A stretch of 64,000 bases of DNA. Source: Methylomicrobium sp. wino1. GTDB taxonomy: Bacteria > Pseudomonadota > Gammaproteobacteria > Methylococcales > Methylomonadaceae. Shown here one piece after another: positions 54,719 through 64,000 of the stretch. The position numbers were made by a program, and so were the translations under genes. The DNA lies in assembly GCF_003932755.1 (NCBI RefSeq), contig NZ_CP024202.1, positions 2,976,001 to 3,040,000 of the forward strand, read 5' to 3'. Each line of letters starts with the position of its first letter. Position 1 is the first letter of the stretch. A model generated the notes under the pieces. That model was not told the origin of the DNA and did no database searches. It saw nothing but the letters and a program-made list of their open reading frames with translations.

Positions 54719-57400
54719 TCATTGCTTCGGCAAGAATCGTTTCAGTTCCGGCAGGCAAGAGCCGCAACCGGTTCCTGCGCTTAACCGCTGCCCGATTTGT
54801 TCGGTATTCGCTAAATTGAATTCCCGGACCGCTTTGGCGATCGATTTTTCGCCGACATTGAAACAGGAACAAACTAAGCGGCCGCAATCCTCTTGTCCTT
54901 CCGGCGGCAAAGCACTCAGTAGCCGTAAGCGTTCCTCTTTGTTGATCTGCGGTTGGGCGAAGAGCGATTCAAGCCAGCCGGTTTCCGGCAATGGCGGTGT
55001 TGAGGACACGAATAAGCAAACTTCCAATCGGTCGTCGATGATTAGCGCACTTCGATAAATGCCACGTTCCGGATCGCTGTATTCCAGGCAATGAGGGGTG
55101 TTCGGTTCGCCGGATAACGATCTTAACCAATCGCGCCAAGAAGGGAAGGGGGTACGATCGGCTAGCTCGTAGCGGGTAAAAGCGTCGCCCTTGATAGTAA
55201 CGCGGTATTCTATATCGCCGGGCACCAACGGCGAACGCGATAATAGCATTGCGTACCAAAGCGCTCGATAAGGCGTGATTGCCGCGGGCGTTTGCTTGCT
55301 TTCCGGTTGACCGGAATGCGGGTCTACGACCGGGTTGACTAATGCGCCGACGCGTCCTCGGCTAGTGAGTTGCGCCGTCCAGTGCATCGGCACGAATAGG
55401 CTGCCGGGTTGCTGGTTTTCGGTGATAACAACCCGGGCAATCATATTACCCCATAGGCTCGAGATCGTTGCCAGATCATGCGCTTGCAAATTGTGCCGGG
55501 ACGCATCGAGCGGATGAATTTCGACGAAAGGCTCCGGTTTATGGGCATTGAGTTTTGCCGACAAGCCGGTTCGGGTCATTGTATGCCATTGATCGCGCAG
55601 GCGTCCGGTATTCAACGTGAAAGGATAATTTGGATCGGGTTTGTTAACCGGCGGGCGTGGGCGTATCGCAATGAATCGGGCTTTTTGGGACGCGGTATAA
55701 AACTTACCGTCGGTGAACAGGCGCGCGGTGCCGTTAGGATTCTTCTTGGTCACCGGCCATTGCACAGGTTGTAAAAGGTCGTAGGCGTCTTCGGTCAGAT
55801 CTCCGAAGGCCGAAATATCGAAATCGCGCGGTTGGTCTTCCCGGTTATTTTCAAAGCCGGAAAGCGCGGCATGTTCGCGGAAAATGTCGGCGCAGGACCG
55901 GTAGGCGAAGGCATGTTTGAAGCCCATGCGGGCGGCGACTTGACTGACGATCCACCAATCCGGCCTAGCGCTTCCGGAAAAAGGGAATAGCGGTCGCTGA
56001 CGCGATATGCGCCTTTCCATGTTCGTGACGGTACCGTTTTTTTCGCTCCAGCCGGCCGCCGGTAGGCGGACATGCGCTAAATCGACCGTATCGGTATTCT
56101 TGATGCAATCCGATACGATGACGAGATCGCAGCGTTTCAGCGCATTTTTAACTTTGTCCGCGTCCGGCAGAGTGACGACCGGATTGGTTGCGATAATCCA
56201 AACCGCCTTGACGGTGCCCGCATCAATCGCATCGAACAGTTCGACCGCTTTCAGACCGGGACGGGTCGCGATCCTATCGGTTTGCCAAAAGCGGGCGACG
56301 CGGTCGATATGCTCGGGATTATCCAATTCCATATGCGCGGCCAAGGTATTGGCCAAACCGCCGACTTCGCGTCCGCCCATCGCATTCGGCTGGCCGGTGA
56401 ACGAAAAAGGTCCCATGCCCGGTTTACCGATTCTACCGGTCGCTAAATGACAATTGATGATGGCATTGCATTTATCGGAGCCGGAAGCCGATTGATTGAC
56501 GCCTTGCGAATAGACTGTGACGGTTTTAGCGGTATTCGCATACCAACCGTAAAACTTTTCGACATCGGCCGAGGACAAACCGCAGTCTTGCGCGACAGCT
56601 TCAATACTTCCTGCAGTGTTTCGGGCGGACTGCAACGCCCATTCGAAATCTTGAGTATGCGCGGCGATATAATCATTATCGAGCGCATCGGTTTGTGCCA
56701 AATAGGCCAACAAACCGTTGAACAATAAGCTGTCCATGCCCGGTTTGATCGCTAAATGCAAATCCGCGCTGTCGCATGTCGCGGTTTGGCGCGGATCGAT
56801 GACGACGATTTTTAGCGCCGGATTGTTTTCTTTGGCTCTGAGGATGCGCTGAAACACGACCGGGTGACACCAGGCTGTGTTCGAGCCGGTCAGCACGATC
56901 AATTCGGCGGCTTCCAAGTCTTCATAGCTGCACGGGACGGCATCGGCTCCGAACGCTCTTTTGAAGCCGGTGACGGCCGAGGACATGCACAGCCGGGAAT
57001 TGGTATCGATATTGGCCGAACCGATAAAGCCTTTCATGAATTTATTGACGACATAATAGTCTTCGGTCAATAACTGGCCCGAAACATAGAACGCTACCGA
57101 GTCGGGCCCGTATTGCCGGATAACAGAAGTCAAACTGTCGGCAACAGTGTCGAGCGCGGTATTCCAGTCGCACGGTATGCCATCGACTTCGGGATGCAGC
57201 AGACGGTTTTCCATTGATACGGTGTCGCCCAATGCCGAACCTTTCGAACACAATTTACCGAAATTGGAAGGATGATCCGGATCGCCTTGTATCGTCACTT
57301 TGTGGGCGATAGCATCGTCGACGGTCGCTAGAATACCGCAGCCGACCCCGCAATAAGGACAGGTGGTTATGATCGTTTTTGCGTTCATGGCGGCGGTCAT
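54719..57400 (-). CDS. nasA: Assimilatory nitrate reductase catalytic subunit with BFD-like domain
   Basis: Cytoplasmic molybdoenzyme that reduces nitrate to nitrite. From the ATG at 57400, which overlaps the upstream gene's stop, it has 893 residues. The N-terminal [4Fe-4S] cluster ligands are C14, C17, C21 and C51. Molybdopterin-binding blocks such as NSRLCMSSAVTGFKRAFG and GANxxAMGG-like QPNAMGGREVGG follow. The last 56 residues are a BFD-like [2Fe-2S] domain with C844, C846, C879 and C882, as in Klebsiella NasA, and accept electrons from the reductase encoded next door. No siroheme nitrite reductase lies in the window. Confidence 0.94.
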   Translation of the reverse strand: MTAAMNAKTIITTCPYCGVGCGILATVDDAIAHKVTIQGDPDHPSNFGKLCSKGSALGDTVSMENRLLHPEVDGIPCDWNTALDTVADSLTSVIRQYGPDSVAFYVSGQLLTEDYYVVNKFMKGFIGSANIDTNSRLCMSSAVTGFKRAFGADAVPCSYEDLEAAELIVLTGSNTAWCHPVVFQRILRAKENNPALKIVVIDPRQTATCDSADLHLAIKPGMDSLLFNGLLAYLAQTDALDNDYIAAHTQDFEWALQSARNTAGSIEAVAQDCGLSSADVEKFYGWYANTAKTVTVYSQGVNQSASGSDKCNAIINCHLATGRIGKPGMGPFSFTGQPNAMGGREVGGLANTLAAHMELDNPEHIDRVARFWQTDRIATRPGLKAVELFDAIDAGTVKAVWIIATNPVVTLPDADKVKNALKRCDLVIVSDCIKNTDTVDLAHVRLPAAGWSEKNGTVTNMERRISRQRPLFPFSGSARPDWWIVSQVAARMGFKHAFAYRSCADIFREHAALSGFENNREDQPRDFDISAFGDLTEDAYDLLQPVQWPVTKKNPNGTARLFTDGKFYTASQKARFIAIRPRPPVNKPDPNYPFTLNTGRLRDQWHTMTRTGLSAKLNAHKPEPFVEIHPLDASRHNLQAHDLATISSLWGNMIARVVITENQQPGSLFVPMHWTAQLTSRGRVGALVNPVVDPHSGQPESKQTPAAITPYRALWYAMLLSRSPLVPGDIEYRVTIKGDAFTRYELADRTPFPSWRDWLRSLSGEPNTPHCLEYSDPERGIYRSALIIDDRLEVCLFVSSTPPLPETGWLESLFAQPQINKEERLRLLSALPPEGQEDCGRLVCSCFNVGEKSIAKAVREFNLANTEQIGQRLSAGTGCGSCLPELKRFLPKQ

Positions 57401-58620
57401 GCGGCAACCGGCAAGGGTGGGCGCCCGAAAATCAAACAATCGCGGTACGGCGAAATATCGGTCCGGTTTTTCAAACAATCGAGATACCAAGCCGAATCGC
57501 CAGTATCGCCGTAGAGCACGATGCCGGCGATACGCCGATTCTTGATGACCAATTTTTTATAGATATGTAGGGCGGGATCCTTGAAAACGATCTGTTCGCA
57601 CTGTTCTCCGCCATTGAAATCGCCTGCCGAAAACAGGTCGATTCCGGTGACCTTGAGCCGGGTTGCCGGCAACAGGCTTTGATAACGCGAATTGCTTCGA
57701 TGACTCAATTGCCGGGCGCAGACCTTGGCTTGCTCGTACACCGGCGCGACCAGGCCGAATAATTCGCCGCGATGCTGAACGCATTCGCCGACCGAGTAGA
57801 TCGAAGAATCGCTGGTTTGCAACGTATCGTCGACGACGATGCCTTGTTCGCAGTCGAGTCCTATGGTCTTTGCGAGTTCGATATTCGGTTTGATGCCGGT
57901 TGCCATGATAAGAAGATCGGCGGGTAAGAAACTACCGTCGCTCAATTCGACTTCAGCGATATGGCCGTTTTGGCTGATGATGTTTTCGATTGTGCAACCT
58001 AACTTGAAATGAAGCCCCTTGGATTCGAGCTGCAATTTCAAGAGGTCGCCGGCCTCGTTATCGAGTTGGCGATTCAATAAATGGTCGGCGCGATTGATGA
58101 CGGTCACATGCATGCCGCGTTGCTTGAGACCGTTGGCGGCTTCCAAACCCAACAAGCCGCCGCCGAGTACGATGGCGTGCCGTTTGCTTCGGCTTTTTGC
58201 GATCATCGCTTCGACATCGGCGATTTCTCGGAAACTCATTACGCCTTCGGTATTTCGGCCCGGAATCGGCAGTATCAGTGGCAGCGAACCCGTTGCGATC
58301 AATAATCGGTCGTAAAGGGCTTCCGTGCCGTCCTTTGCGATCACGCAGCGGCGGTTGCGGTCGACATCGATAACAGTTTTATCCGGGCCGCAATGCAGCG
58401 TGATATGGTGTTTTCGGTACCAGGCAAAGTCGTGGATCATGATGTCATCAATCCGTTTTTCGCCGAATAAGACCGGCGTCAACAGAATGCGGTTGTAATT
58501 ACCGTAAGGTTCGGCGCCGAACACGGTGATGTCGTATAAGCCGGGTGCCGATTCGATCAAGGCTTCGACGGTGCGCATGCCCGCCATGCCGTTGCCGATA
58601 ACGACCAGTTTTTGTTTCAT
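57397..58620 (-). CDS. FAD/NAD(P)-dependent reductase for NasA (NasC/NirB N-terminal type)
   Basis: Flavoprotein of 407 residues from the ATG at 58620, which has GGGGAG upstream. It starts MKQKLVVIGNGMAGMRTVEAL (FAD Rossmann fold), has the NADH fold HAIVLGGGLLGLEAANGLKQRG, and IYSVGECVQHRG near 290. It resembles the first 400 residues of NirB but lacks the siroheme half, matching the electron-transfer subunit of assimilatory nitrate reductase. The tail lacks a BFD domain; NasA carries one instead. It overlaps nasA, so the two are made together. Confidence 0.88.
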   Translation of the reverse strand: MKQKLVVIGNGMAGMRTVEALIESAPGLYDITVFGAEPYGNYNRILLTPVLFGEKRIDDIMIHDFAWYRKHHITLHCGPDKTVIDVDRNRRCVIAKDGTEALYDRLLIATGSLPLILPIPGRNTEGVMSFREIADVEAMIAKSRSKRHAIVLGGGLLGLEAANGLKQRGMHVTVINRADHLLNRQLDNEAGDLLKLQLESKGLHFKLGCTIENIISQNGHIAEVELSDGSFLPADLLIMATGIKPNIELAKTIGLDCEQGIVVDDTLQTSDSSIYSVGECVQHRGELFGLVAPVYEQAKVCARQLSHRSNSRYQSLLPATRLKVTGIDLFSAGDFNGGEQCEQIVFKDPALHIYKKLVIKNRRIAGIVLYGDTGDSAWYLDCLKNRTDISPYRDCLIFGRPPLPVAA

Positions 58621-58694
58621 GATTATTCTCCCCAGGAAGAATGGGTTCGATGACTTTCCTTGTAGCGAATAGCCGAGACGCACTATTTAACCGG

Positions 58695-59966
58695 TTAAAA
58701 TGAAATGTTGCCCTGTACCCAAACCTTTTGCGTGTCGTTTTTGGCAAAAGCGGGGGCGTTAGTGTCGGCGTCGTAATACGCGTATTTCAACAATACGGAA
58801 TAGTGCTTGCCGAAGGCTTTGGTGACTTGGAAATCGTATTCATTTCCGTAATTGACATTGCCGCTGTCATCGGTGAAGTTGTGATAGACGAACATCAAAT
58901 TGGCGCCGAGCACGCCGCTTGCCAATGTGACATTGACGTCCCGAATACCGTCGGCCGGCGTTGCTAGAAATCGGTCGGCCCAGCCTTGAAAGGCATGATT
59001 GGTGCCGAGCCGCGTTTGAAATGCATTGCGTCCGTTGCCGTTGAGTTGTTCCATAGCTGCTTTTGCGGTGATGCCAAATAGAGTCAAGCCGCCCATCAAG
59101 TTGTAACGATCCAAAGCAAAATTGTTAGGATTGTTTTGATAATCGGCTTGATAGCTGTATTCGGCCGTGTAATGCAGCGTCAAGGCGTCGTTGATTTGCG
59201 GAGAACCGATCAGTCTAATGCCGTAGGATTGGCTGGAGTGCCCGAATAAGGCACTATCCTTGGTGTATTTCAGCCAATAGCCGTAAGCTACGGCGTTGCC
59301 CAAGTAGCCGAAGTTATAATTGACATTGAGCAACGGAAGTTCGGTATTGTCGGTCGTCGAAAAAATATTGCGGACTCGGCCGATATAGCCGGCGCGGATC
59401 GTCAAATCCTGAATCGACGTATTGGTTACCAGCACTGAATCGTAGGTCATCTCCATTTGTCGCCAACCGACGTTACCGATGAAACGGTCGTCATCCAGCT
59501 TGATGCGTTGCCGGCCGCCCTTGATCAATGTATCCGGAATACCGTTGAAACTCAGCCAGAGTTGATTCAATTCGTGTTGGTCGGCCGGGTCGGCGACAAC
59601 ATGGTAACGGCTGTTGCCGGTCGATACGCCATTGTAATCGCGTTGCGCGGCAAAGATGTTTTCGTATTCGGCGAAGCCTTGCCAACCGAATACATTCGGA
59701 CTCAAATAGCCAAGACGCAAGCGAAAGGTATTGGCATTGGCCGGTTCCGGCGGAGTGCCTTCGGTGTTGGCATGTTCGTAGCGGTAGTTCAGATCGAAAG
59801 TAACTTGACCGTATTTACCGTCGCTTTGTCCAAATTTAAGTGCGTTTTCGATCGTTTCGTCAAATTCGCCGGCCTGGGCTGACGATGTTATCGCGATTAA
59901 TGTTGCCGAACAGGCGATATGCCAAGACCTTCGGGTTTTAAGCGGTAAAGCGGTAGCTAATAGCAT
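58695..59966 (-). CDS. Alginate-export-family outer membrane porin
   Basis: Predicted outer-membrane beta-barrel, 423 residues. AAGGAG before the ATG at 59966 fixes the start, followed by a signal peptide ending SSAQA. The mature part alternates short hydrophobic and aromatic strands (VTFDLNYRYEHANTEG, YGYWLKYTK, YHNFTDDSGNVNYGNEYDFQV) and ends in a terminal Phe (VQGNISF), the usual barrel signature. Its place inside the nitrate genes suggests a nitrate-permeable channel rather than alginate export. Confidence 0.82.
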   Translation of the reverse strand: MLLATALPLKTRRSWHIACSATLIAITSSAQAGEFDETIENALKFGQSDGKYGQVTFDLNYRYEHANTEGTPPEPANANTFRLRLGYLSPNVFGWQGFAEYENIFAAQRDYNGVSTGNSRYHVVADPADQHELNQLWLSFNGIPDTLIKGGRQRIKLDDDRFIGNVGWRQMEMTYDSVLVTNTSIQDLTIRAGYIGRVRNIFSTTDNTELPLLNVNYNFGYLGNAVAYGYWLKYTKDSALFGHSSQSYGIRLIGSPQINDALTLHYTAEYSYQADYQNNPNNFALDRYNLMGGLTLFGITAKAAMEQLNGNGRNAFQTRLGTNHAFQGWADRFLATPADGIRDVNVTLASGVLGANLMFVYHNFTDDSGNVNYGNEYDFQVTKAFGKHYSVLLKYAYYDADTNAPAFAKNDTQKVWVQGNISF

Positions 59967-60080
59967 CGTATTCTCCTTAATGAACATGAAATCGTTTTGA
60001 TCGCACATGCGATCCATTAGAACGGGCTTAGGCAACACGCGGTAACATCGAGTACGCATCGCGTTCCGTCTACAAGAGTC

Positions 60081-61844
60081 TCAATGCGTATGGTCGCATT
60101 CAGTCAGAAAGGTCAGTAGGCTTTCTCGGTACTTGTAATAATCCGGGTGATCAAGCAAGGCTTGGCGCGTGCGCGGCCTCGGCAGGTCGATCGTTTCGAT
60201 CTTGCCGATCTTCGCGTGCGGACCGTTGGTCATCATCACGACCCGGTCGGCGAGCAAGATGGCTTCGTCGACATCGTGGGTCACGACGATCGCGGTCACA
60301 TGGGTCCGTTCCCAAACTTCCATCAGAACTTCTTGCAATTCCCAACGAGTCAGTGAATCGAGCATGCCGAACGGCTCGTCGAGCAATAACAGTTTTGGCG
60401 ACAGAGCAAAAGCGCGTGCAATACCGACCCGTTGGCGCATTCCGTTGGAGAGGTCCGCCGCTTTTTTATCCATCGCATCGGCCAGTCCGACGCGGGTTAG
60501 GTAATATTCGACGATATCGTCGCGCTCGGATTGCGATGCATGCCGGTAAACGTTGTCGACGCCGATCATGACGTTCTCGAACGCGGTCAGCCAGGGAAAC
60601 AGACTGGGCGACTGGAACACGACGCCTTTATCCGGGCCGGCGCTGTCGATTTCTTTGTTGTCGAGCACGATGCCGCCTTCGGAGACGTCGGTTAAACCTG
60701 CGGTCATCGACAGTACGGTCGATTTACCGCAGCCCGAATGACCGATGATCGAGATGAATTCGCCTTTTTTGACTAACATGTTAAATCCGTCTACAACCTT
60801 GACCGTGCCTTTACCGTCGGGTGTCGGATAGATTTTCGAGAGTTGCGAGAATTCCAAATAACGAGGCTTGCCTAGATCGTTCTGCTTGGGCTTCAAGGCC
60901 GAAATATCTAATTTCCAATCGTTGCTGGTGTTGGGCCGTACGTCGGGCAAGACGACCGCATCGCTGCCGGATTCGGATTTTTGCATGCCGACGCCCATCA
61001 AATAACGCGTGATTTCGGCGCGAAGTTTCTTGAAGATTTCGTCGTGATTCAGTGCGGTCCGGTCGCGCGGTCTTGCCAACGGTATCTTGAAGTTAGGGCC
61101 GAATGTTGCGCCGGGTCCGGGATTTAGCGCGATGACGCGATCGGCCATGTAAATGGCTTCGTCGACATCGTTTGTGATCAAAATGACAGTTTTCTTTTCT
61201 TCTTGCCAAATCGCGAGGATTTCGTCCTGCAGTTTGCCGCGAGTCAGTGCATCCAATGCGCTCAAAGGTTCGTCCAACAACAAGATATCCGGATTGGCGG
61301 CCAAGGCCCTCGCGACATTGACGCGCTGGCGCATGCCGCCCGATAATTCGGCCGGTTTTTTGGTCATTGAGGCGCCCAGATTGACCATGCGCACGTATTT
61401 TTCGGTATGCGCTTTACGCCGGTCGGCCGACCAATCTTTGAATCGTTGGTCGACAGCCAGTGCGACATTGTCGAATACAGTTAGCCAAGGCAGTAGTGAG
61501 TAATTTTGAAAAACCACGCAACGGTCAGGTCCCGGTCCTTTGATCGGTCGGCCTTGTTTAAGTACCTCGCCGCTATCCGCCTCGATCAATCCTGCGATCG
61601 TTGAAATCAGCGTAGTCTTGCCGCTGCCGGAAAAGCCGACGATCGCGATGAATTCGCCAGCCTCGATGTTCAGATTGATGTTTTTCAATACCGGCGTTTT
61701 ATCTTTGCCTTCGCCGTAGGATTTGCAAACGTTTTTGAGTTGTAAGTAAGGTTTCAAGGAATGGACCTTGTTGGCTAACGGTGCAGCGAATGCCGGCGTA
61801 TCGATTGATTCGTCATTGATACGTAAAAGTTGAGATGTTTTCAT
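60081..61844 (-). CDS. Fused double ABC ATPase of nitrate transport (NrtC-NrtD type)
   Basis: A 587-residue protein with two nucleotide-binding domains in one chain. The first has Walker A GFSGSGKT (70-77), signature LSGGMRQ and Walker B LLLDEP; the second has GHSGCGKST (368-376), LSNGMRQ and LLLDEP. The linker of about 80 residues is rich in Ser, Pro and charged residues. The switch (H-loop) reads ITNDVDEA in the first half, where His is replaced by Asn, but VTHDVDEA in the second. Start ATG 61844 has GGAGA upstream. Nitrate rather than taurine is deduced from nrtA, nrtB and nasA beside it. Confidence 0.9.
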   Translation of the reverse strand: MKTSQLLRINDESIDTPAFAAPLANKVHSLKPYLQLKNVCKSYGEGKDKTPVLKNINLNIEAGEFIAIVGFSGSGKTTLISTIAGLIEADSGEVLKQGRPIKGPGPDRCVVFQNYSLLPWLTVFDNVALAVDQRFKDWSADRRKAHTEKYVRMVNLGASMTKKPAELSGGMRQRVNVARALAANPDILLLDEPLSALDALTRGKLQDEILAIWQEEKKTVILITNDVDEAIYMADRVIALNPGPGATFGPNFKIPLARPRDRTALNHDEIFKKLRAEITRYLMGVGMQKSESGSDAVVLPDVRPNTSNDWKLDISALKPKQNDLGKPRYLEFSQLSKIYPTPDGKGTVKVVDGFNMLVKKGEFISIIGHSGCGKSTVLSMTAGLTDVSEGGIVLDNKEIDSAGPDKGVVFQSPSLFPWLTAFENVMIGVDNVYRHASQSERDDIVEYYLTRVGLADAMDKKAADLSNGMRQRVGIARAFALSPKLLLLDEPFGMLDSLTRWELQEVLMEVWERTHVTAIVVTHDVDEAILLADRVVMMTNGPHAKIGKIETIDLPRPRTRQALLDHPDYYKYRESLLTFLTECDHTH

Positions 61845-61857
61845 GTCGGTCTCCGGG

Positions 61858-62874
61858 TCAGAGAGTTTTGCCGAACGAGAAGGCTTGTTGTAACGAATGC
61901 ATGATGCGGTCCAGCATGAAACCAATGATGCCGATCGTGAATACCGCGACCATGATTCGGCCTAAGGAATTCGAGCTGCCGTTTTGGAACTCGTCCCAGA
62001 TAAACTTTCCGAGGCCGGGGTTTTGTGCGAGCATTTCGGCCGCGATCAGTACCATCCAGCCGACCCCAAGCGACATGCGCATGCCGGTGAAGATATAAGG
62101 TAAGGCCGAGGGCAGTACGATCTTCTTGATCTGCGTGCTCCAGTTAAGACGAAGGACTTTGCCGACATTGACCAAATCCTTGTCGATCGATGAAACGCCG
62201 ACTGCGGTGTTGATTAGCGTCGGCCATAGCGAACAGAGCGTGACGGTAATTGCCGAAGTCAAAAACGCTTTTTCGAACCACGAGTCGTCCGTCGTGATGT
62301 AGACCGCGCTGACAACCAGCGTCACAATCGGCAACCAAGCAAGCGGCGAAACCGGTTTGAAAATCTGAATCATCGGGTTGATCGCGGTATTGATGACCGG
62401 GCTCATGCCGCAAAGAATACCGAGCGGCACAGCAATCAACGTGGCAATGATAAAGCCTGTGAATACGGTATAAAGACTGGTCAAAATTTGATCGAAGTAA
62501 GTCGGTTTGCCGGTATAGGGCCGTGTTTTTATTTCGGCTTGCGGGTCGCGCGCCAATTTTTGTTGGTTACGAACTTTTTGGCGTTCGTAGAATGCGGCCA
62601 TTTTTTCTCTTTCTGCATGATGGGCGTCGATCAGACCCTGCGCTTCCTGCCATACCGCTTCAGGCCCCGGAATCGCGCCCAAACTGGTTTGGATTTTTAC
62701 GGCCGAGGCATTCCAAAGTCCTAGGAATACGATAAAAGCCAGTATCGGCACGATGATCGTCAAGCCGATTTGCCGCATTTGCTGCTGCGGATTTTCGCCG
62801 GCGCAAAGCTTGACGAACGGTACAAACCAGGTCAGCCCGGTCACGTTGAAAAATTTGATTAATGTAGTTGACAT
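61858..62874 (-). CDS. nrtB: Nitrate ABC transporter permease NrtB
   Basis: Inner-membrane permease of 338 residues with about six membrane segments from residue 33 on. It has [12 protein letters not shown]-like [11 protein letters not shown] and the EAA-type loop [34 protein letters not shown] that docks on the ATPase. A charged region (about 85-125) between the first two segments is longer than usual. It begins 144 bases after nrtA and ends 13 bases before nrtCD. Confidence 0.92.
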   Translation of the reverse strand: MSTTLIKFFNVTGLTWFVPFVKLCAGENPQQQMRQIGLTIIVPILAFIVFLGLWNASAVKIQTSLGAIPGPEAVWQEAQGLIDAHHAEREKMAAFYERQKVRNQQKLARDPQAEIKTRPYTGKPTYFDQILTSLYTVFTGFIIATLIAVPLGILCGMSPVINTAINPMIQIFKPVSPLAWLPIVTLVVSAVYITTDDSWFEKAFLTSAITVTLCSLWPTLINTAVGVSSIDKDLVNVGKVLRLNWSTQIKKIVLPSALPYIFTGMRMSLGVGWMVLIAAEMLAQNPGLGKFIWDEFQNGSSNSLGRIMVAVFTIGIIGFMLDRIMHSLQQAFSFGKTL

Positions 62875-63018
62875 GGCGAACCTCTTTGTCTAACCAACGG
62901 TCATGTTTTGGCTTGAATGTTTAAAAAAATGGTGCATCCTTGCACCTAGGCGACATTCGATGTCACTATCGGAAGGGGTTGTCCTTTATGTACTTGTTTT
63001 ATCGGGAACGATGCGCCG

Positions 63019-64000
63019 TCATTGGCTGATTTTTCCGTCTTTCAATATTTCTTTGCCTTTTAGACCGATCGCGAATTTCGTTAGGTATTCGTTCGGTTTG
63101 CTGCCGTCGTAAACGATGCCGTCGATAAATTCGGCTTGCGACGGTTTGAATCCGGTTTCGGATTCAGACGGAAAGTCGCTTGCTTTGGCTTTTCCTTCGG
63201 CAATCAATTCTTTTGCGGCAGCCATATAGATATCCGGGCGATAGACCTTTTTAGCCGTTTCGATGAACCATTCGTCGGATTTGTATTCGTTGATTTGTCC
63301 CCAGCGGCGCATTTGCGTCAGAAACCAGATCGCATCGCTGTAATAAGGGTAAGTGGCGTGATAACGGAAAAACACATTGAAGTCGGGTAGCGAGCGCGTG
63401 TCGCCTTTTTCATATTCGAAAGAGCCGGTCATGCTGTTGGCGATCACTTCGTAATCGGCGCCGACATAACGGCTGTCGGAAATAATCTTGGCTGCTTCCT
63501 TGCGGTTCTTATTGTTATCGGCGTCTAGCCAGATAGCCGCGCGAATCAGCGCTTTGACGACAGCCAAATGCGTATTCGGATTTTTATCGGCCCAGTCTTT
63601 ACTGACACCGAATACTTTTTCCGGATTGTTTTTCCAGATTTCATAGTTGGTCACGACCGGTACGCCGATGCCTTTGAATACCGCTTGCTGGTTCCACGGT
63701 TCGCCGACGCAATAACCGTAAATCGTGCCTGCTTCCAGCGTGGCCGGCATTTGTGGCGGCGGAGTGACCGAGAGCAGAACTTCGGCATTGAGCTGTCCGG
63801 TCGTTTCACCCGGCGGCGCGTAATAGCCGGGCTGAACGCCGCCGGCTGCCAGCCAATAACGCAGTTCGTAATTATGCGTCGAAACCGGAAACACCATGCC
63901 CATCTTGAATGGTTTGCCTTCGGTCTTGAATTTGTCGATAACTGGTTTTAATGCATCGGCCTTGATTGGGTGTACCGGCTTACCGTCTTGCATCGGCACA
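63019..64000 (-). CDS. nrtA: Nitrate-binding protein NrtA, C-terminal part
   Basis: Substrate receptor of the nitrate transporter, CmpA/NrtA family. The window edge cuts it; 327 or so residues of the C-terminal side are present, with the N-terminal export signal off the window. Typical blocks are [30 protein letters not shown] (ligand pocket) and [22 protein letters not shown]. Bicarbonate-binding CmpA is close, but the nasA context makes nitrate the natural substrate. Confidence 0.92.
   Translation of the reverse strand, partial: VPMQDGKPVHPIKADALKPVIDKFKTEGKPFKMGMVFPVSTHNYELRYWLAAGGVQPGYYAPPGETTGQLNAEVLLSVTPPPQMPATLEAGTIYGYCVGEPWNQQAVFKGIGVPVVTNYEIWKNNPEKVFGVSKDWADKNPNTHLAVVKALIRAAIWLDADNNKNRKEAAKIISDSRYVGADYEVIANSMTGSFEYEKGDTRSLPDFNVFFRYHATYPYYSDAIWFLTQMRRWGQINEYKSDEWFIETAKKVYRPDIYMAAAKELIAEGKAKASDFPSESETGFKPSQAEFIDGIVYDGSKPNEYLTKFAIGLKGKEILKDGKISQ

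Noticed and set aside
1-64000. tRNA, rRNA and tmRNA genes
   Set aside because: No cloverleaf-like T-loop and acceptor combination was found in the intergenic regions; GGTTCGAAT-like strings occur only inside coding sequence.

Overview
The window looks like chromosomal DNA of a gammaproteobacterial (type I) methanotroph of the order Methylococcales. The evidence is combined gene content: a bacterial sterol C-14 reductase, the C-3 hopanoid methylase HpnR, an HpnN-like RND transporter, CopC/CopD copper genes, a VPLPA-CTERM exosortase (XrtD) and a dusB-fis pair. No methane monooxygenase gene lies in the window, so the genus is left open. Coding density is ordinary, but the intergenic spaces are unusually rich in small palindromic repeats.

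Layout: 1-5.7 kb, polycyclic lipid genes (sterol reductase tail, an unknown anchored protein, hpnR) and a convergent membrane protein with three internal repeats. 5.8-8.7 kb, soxY-soxZ-soxA-moeA, overlapping or nearly so, without soxB or soxX. 9.3-15.9 kb, a probable minus-strand unit hpnN-copC-copD-dxs. 16.3-19.9 kb, marR regulator, small membrane protein, SulP transporter and double Usp protein. 20.3-24 kb, a terminated leader or small RNA candidate, xrtD and a long WecA-type phosphotransferase. 24-35 kb, a phosphate/polyphosphate neighbourhood: orphan ParA, CYTH/CHAD protein, SixA, a strong Pho box and pstS-pstC-pstA-pstB-phoU, with the pst genes pushed apart by repeats. 35-36 kb, a dead yefM-yoeB toxin-antitoxin pair. 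36-40 kb, purD and purH separated by 0.9 kb holding a MITE-like element. 40-51 kb, housekeeping genes on the minus strand (fis-dusB, two Cys-rich small proteins, rlmI, DUF3426, prmA, accC-accB-aroQ, tlpA-dsbD-cutA). 51-54 kb, fxsA, a DUF2892 protein and uvrD. 54.7-64 kb, a nitrate assimilation run nrtA-nrtB-nrtCD-porin-FAD reductase-nasA, truncated by the window edge inside nrtA.

How parts work together: the nitrate run moves nitrate across both membranes and reduces it with NAD(P)H electrons. MoeA supplies molybdenum cofactor, which NasA needs. DXS makes isoprenoid precursors for the hopanoids that HpnR methylates and that HpnN-like proteins are thought to move. Pst/PhoU, SixA and the CHAD protein all concern phosphate or polyphosphate.

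The most original observations are the ParA-CHAD pairing beside pst, the three-repeat membrane protein by hpnR, the free-standing CcoI-type metal-binding domain next to an unknown Cys-rich membrane protein, the NrtCD fusion whose first ATPase half has lost its switch histidine, and several structured repeat families whose arms supply stop codons to real genes. All calls come from reading the sequence and protein motifs; no database search was run.
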